NCBI GenBank assembly: GCA_947629995.1 | Contig: CANRFX010000074.1 | Location: 1-5,509, forward strand | Reading direction: 5' to 3' | Origin: an uncultured Clostridia bacterium | Lineage (GTDB): Bacteria; Bacillota; Clostridia; TANB77; CAG-508 | Length of the DNA: 5,509 nt | Part shown: in pieces, positions 5,074-5,509 of the stretch | Layout: each line of letters begins with the position of its first letter | Position numbering within the stretch: the first letter of the stretch is position 1 | Translations under genes and position numbers: made by a program | Notes under the pieces: generated by a model | Databases searched by the model: none | Told to the model about the DNA's origin: nothing | What the model saw: the letters and a program-made list of their open reading frames with translations, nothing else

Positions 5074-5509
5074 TTTTTTAATATATGCAATTATTGATAT
5101 AACAATAAGTATACCTAATATAATAAATAAAAAATCTATAACATTTATAATAGTTTTATCTGGTTGTTTTATAATATCTTCATCATAATTATATTCAATT
5201 TCACAAACTCTATTTTTAATTTTAAAATTATCAATATGTGCAATATAATCTTTTTGTTCATTTTTTATCCTATATTTTACGTTTAACTTATTATAGTCTT
5301 CTAATAAGTCAAACTTAAATATACCCTTTTCATCTGGTTCTAATAGAACTTGTATATATTCTGTTCCATCTTCTTTATATAGTTCATCTTGTACATTTTC
5401 TTTTTCTACTTCAATTCCTGGAATATCATTGTTTTTTAATGTATTTGCTCCATCATATTTTACATCTAAAATATTATTTAAAATTGAAAACATGATATAA
5501 TCTTTTGGT
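5065..5509 (-). CDS. C-terminal part of a membrane-anchored protein, cut by the window edge
   Basis: The family is not recognised. The visible part is a polar, beta-rich region with many acidic residues (for example EYIQVLLEPDEKGIFKFDLLEDYNKLNVKYRI), followed by one hydrophobic helix (VIDFLFIILGILIVISIIAYI) and the basic end KKRR. This is the layout of an extracellular domain held by a C-terminal transmembrane anchor with a cytoplasmic positive tail. No LPxTG sorting motif is present. An ATG at 5491-5493 would give 142 residues, but there is no ribosome site before it and no signal peptide after it. The frame also stays open through PKDYI to the edge, so the gene probably begins outside the window. 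It lies 5 bases before gpsA and shares a transcript with it. Possible identities include a surface or polymer-binding protein, without direct evidence. Confidence 0.7.
   Translation of the reverse strand, partial: PKDYIMFSILNNILDVKYDGANTLKNNDIPGIEVEKENVQDELYKEDGTEYIQVLLEPDEKGIFKFDLLEDYNKLNVKYRIKNEQKDYIAHIDNFKIKNRVCEIEYNYDEDIIKQPDKTIINVIDFLFIILGILIVISIIAYIKKRR

Noticed and set aside
5065..5493. A complete 142-residue gene starting at the ATG at 5493
   Set aside because: No ribosome site precedes that ATG, no signal peptide follows it, and the frame stays open to the window edge, so a truncated longer gene is more likely.
1..5509. A new mobile, defence or CRISPR system
   Set aside because: No repeats in array form, no transposase, integrase, nuclease or toxin-antitoxin signature was found on either strand. 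The gene content is housekeeping plus proteins of unknown function.

Overview
The window is about three-quarters A+T and carries strong AGGAGG-type ribosome sites. It also holds a class A (ancestral type) RNase P RNA. Bacilli normally use the class B form, so this combination points to a low-GC member of the Clostridia, perhaps an uncultured gut-type lineage; the genus cannot be read from the sequence. No phage, transposon, CRISPR or defence gene is visible. This looks like an ordinary chromosomal housekeeping segment with some compact expression signals and one broken gene.

Layout, left to right. At the extreme left is a candidate promoter firing leftwards out of the window. Next is a minus-strand MFS transporter (57-1319), driven by a promoter with both hexamers at consensus (TTGACA-N17-TATAAT). 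The -35 box of that promoter shares bases with the T-tract that ends the RNase P RNA gene rnpB (about 1405-1757, minus). Directly upstream of rnpB is a membrane-anchored protein of unknown function with a Ser/Gly linker (1770-2717, minus). Its TGA stop codon lies inside the extended -10 element of the rnpB promoter. A 120-bp, very A+T-rich divergent spacer (2718-2837) separates this gene from the only plus-strand gene, a 93-residue protein of unknown function (2838-3119).

The right half is a tight minus-strand cluster, transcribed right to left: the C-terminal part of a membrane-anchored protein (5065 to the window edge), gpsA (glycerol-3-phosphate dehydrogenase, phospholipid precursor synthesis), a coiled-coil zinc-ribbon protein, and dtd (D-aminoacyl-tRNA deacylase). 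gpsA takes its ribosome site from the last codons of the gene before it. dtd overlaps the zinc-ribbon gene by ATGA. Ribosomes are therefore probably passed along at both of those junctions. dtd carries a one-base insertion that splits its reading frame. It ends tail-to-tail with the 93-residue gene, only 2 bp apart and without a visible terminator.

Functionally, gpsA (lipid), dtd (translation quality control) and rnpB (tRNA maturation) are core genes. The others are a transporter of unknown substrate and four proteins whose roles cannot be named from sequence. The points most worth checking are the dtd frameshift, the apparent lack of the GGU tRNA-CCA-binding motif in loop L15 of the RNase P RNA, and the overlapping signals around rnpB.
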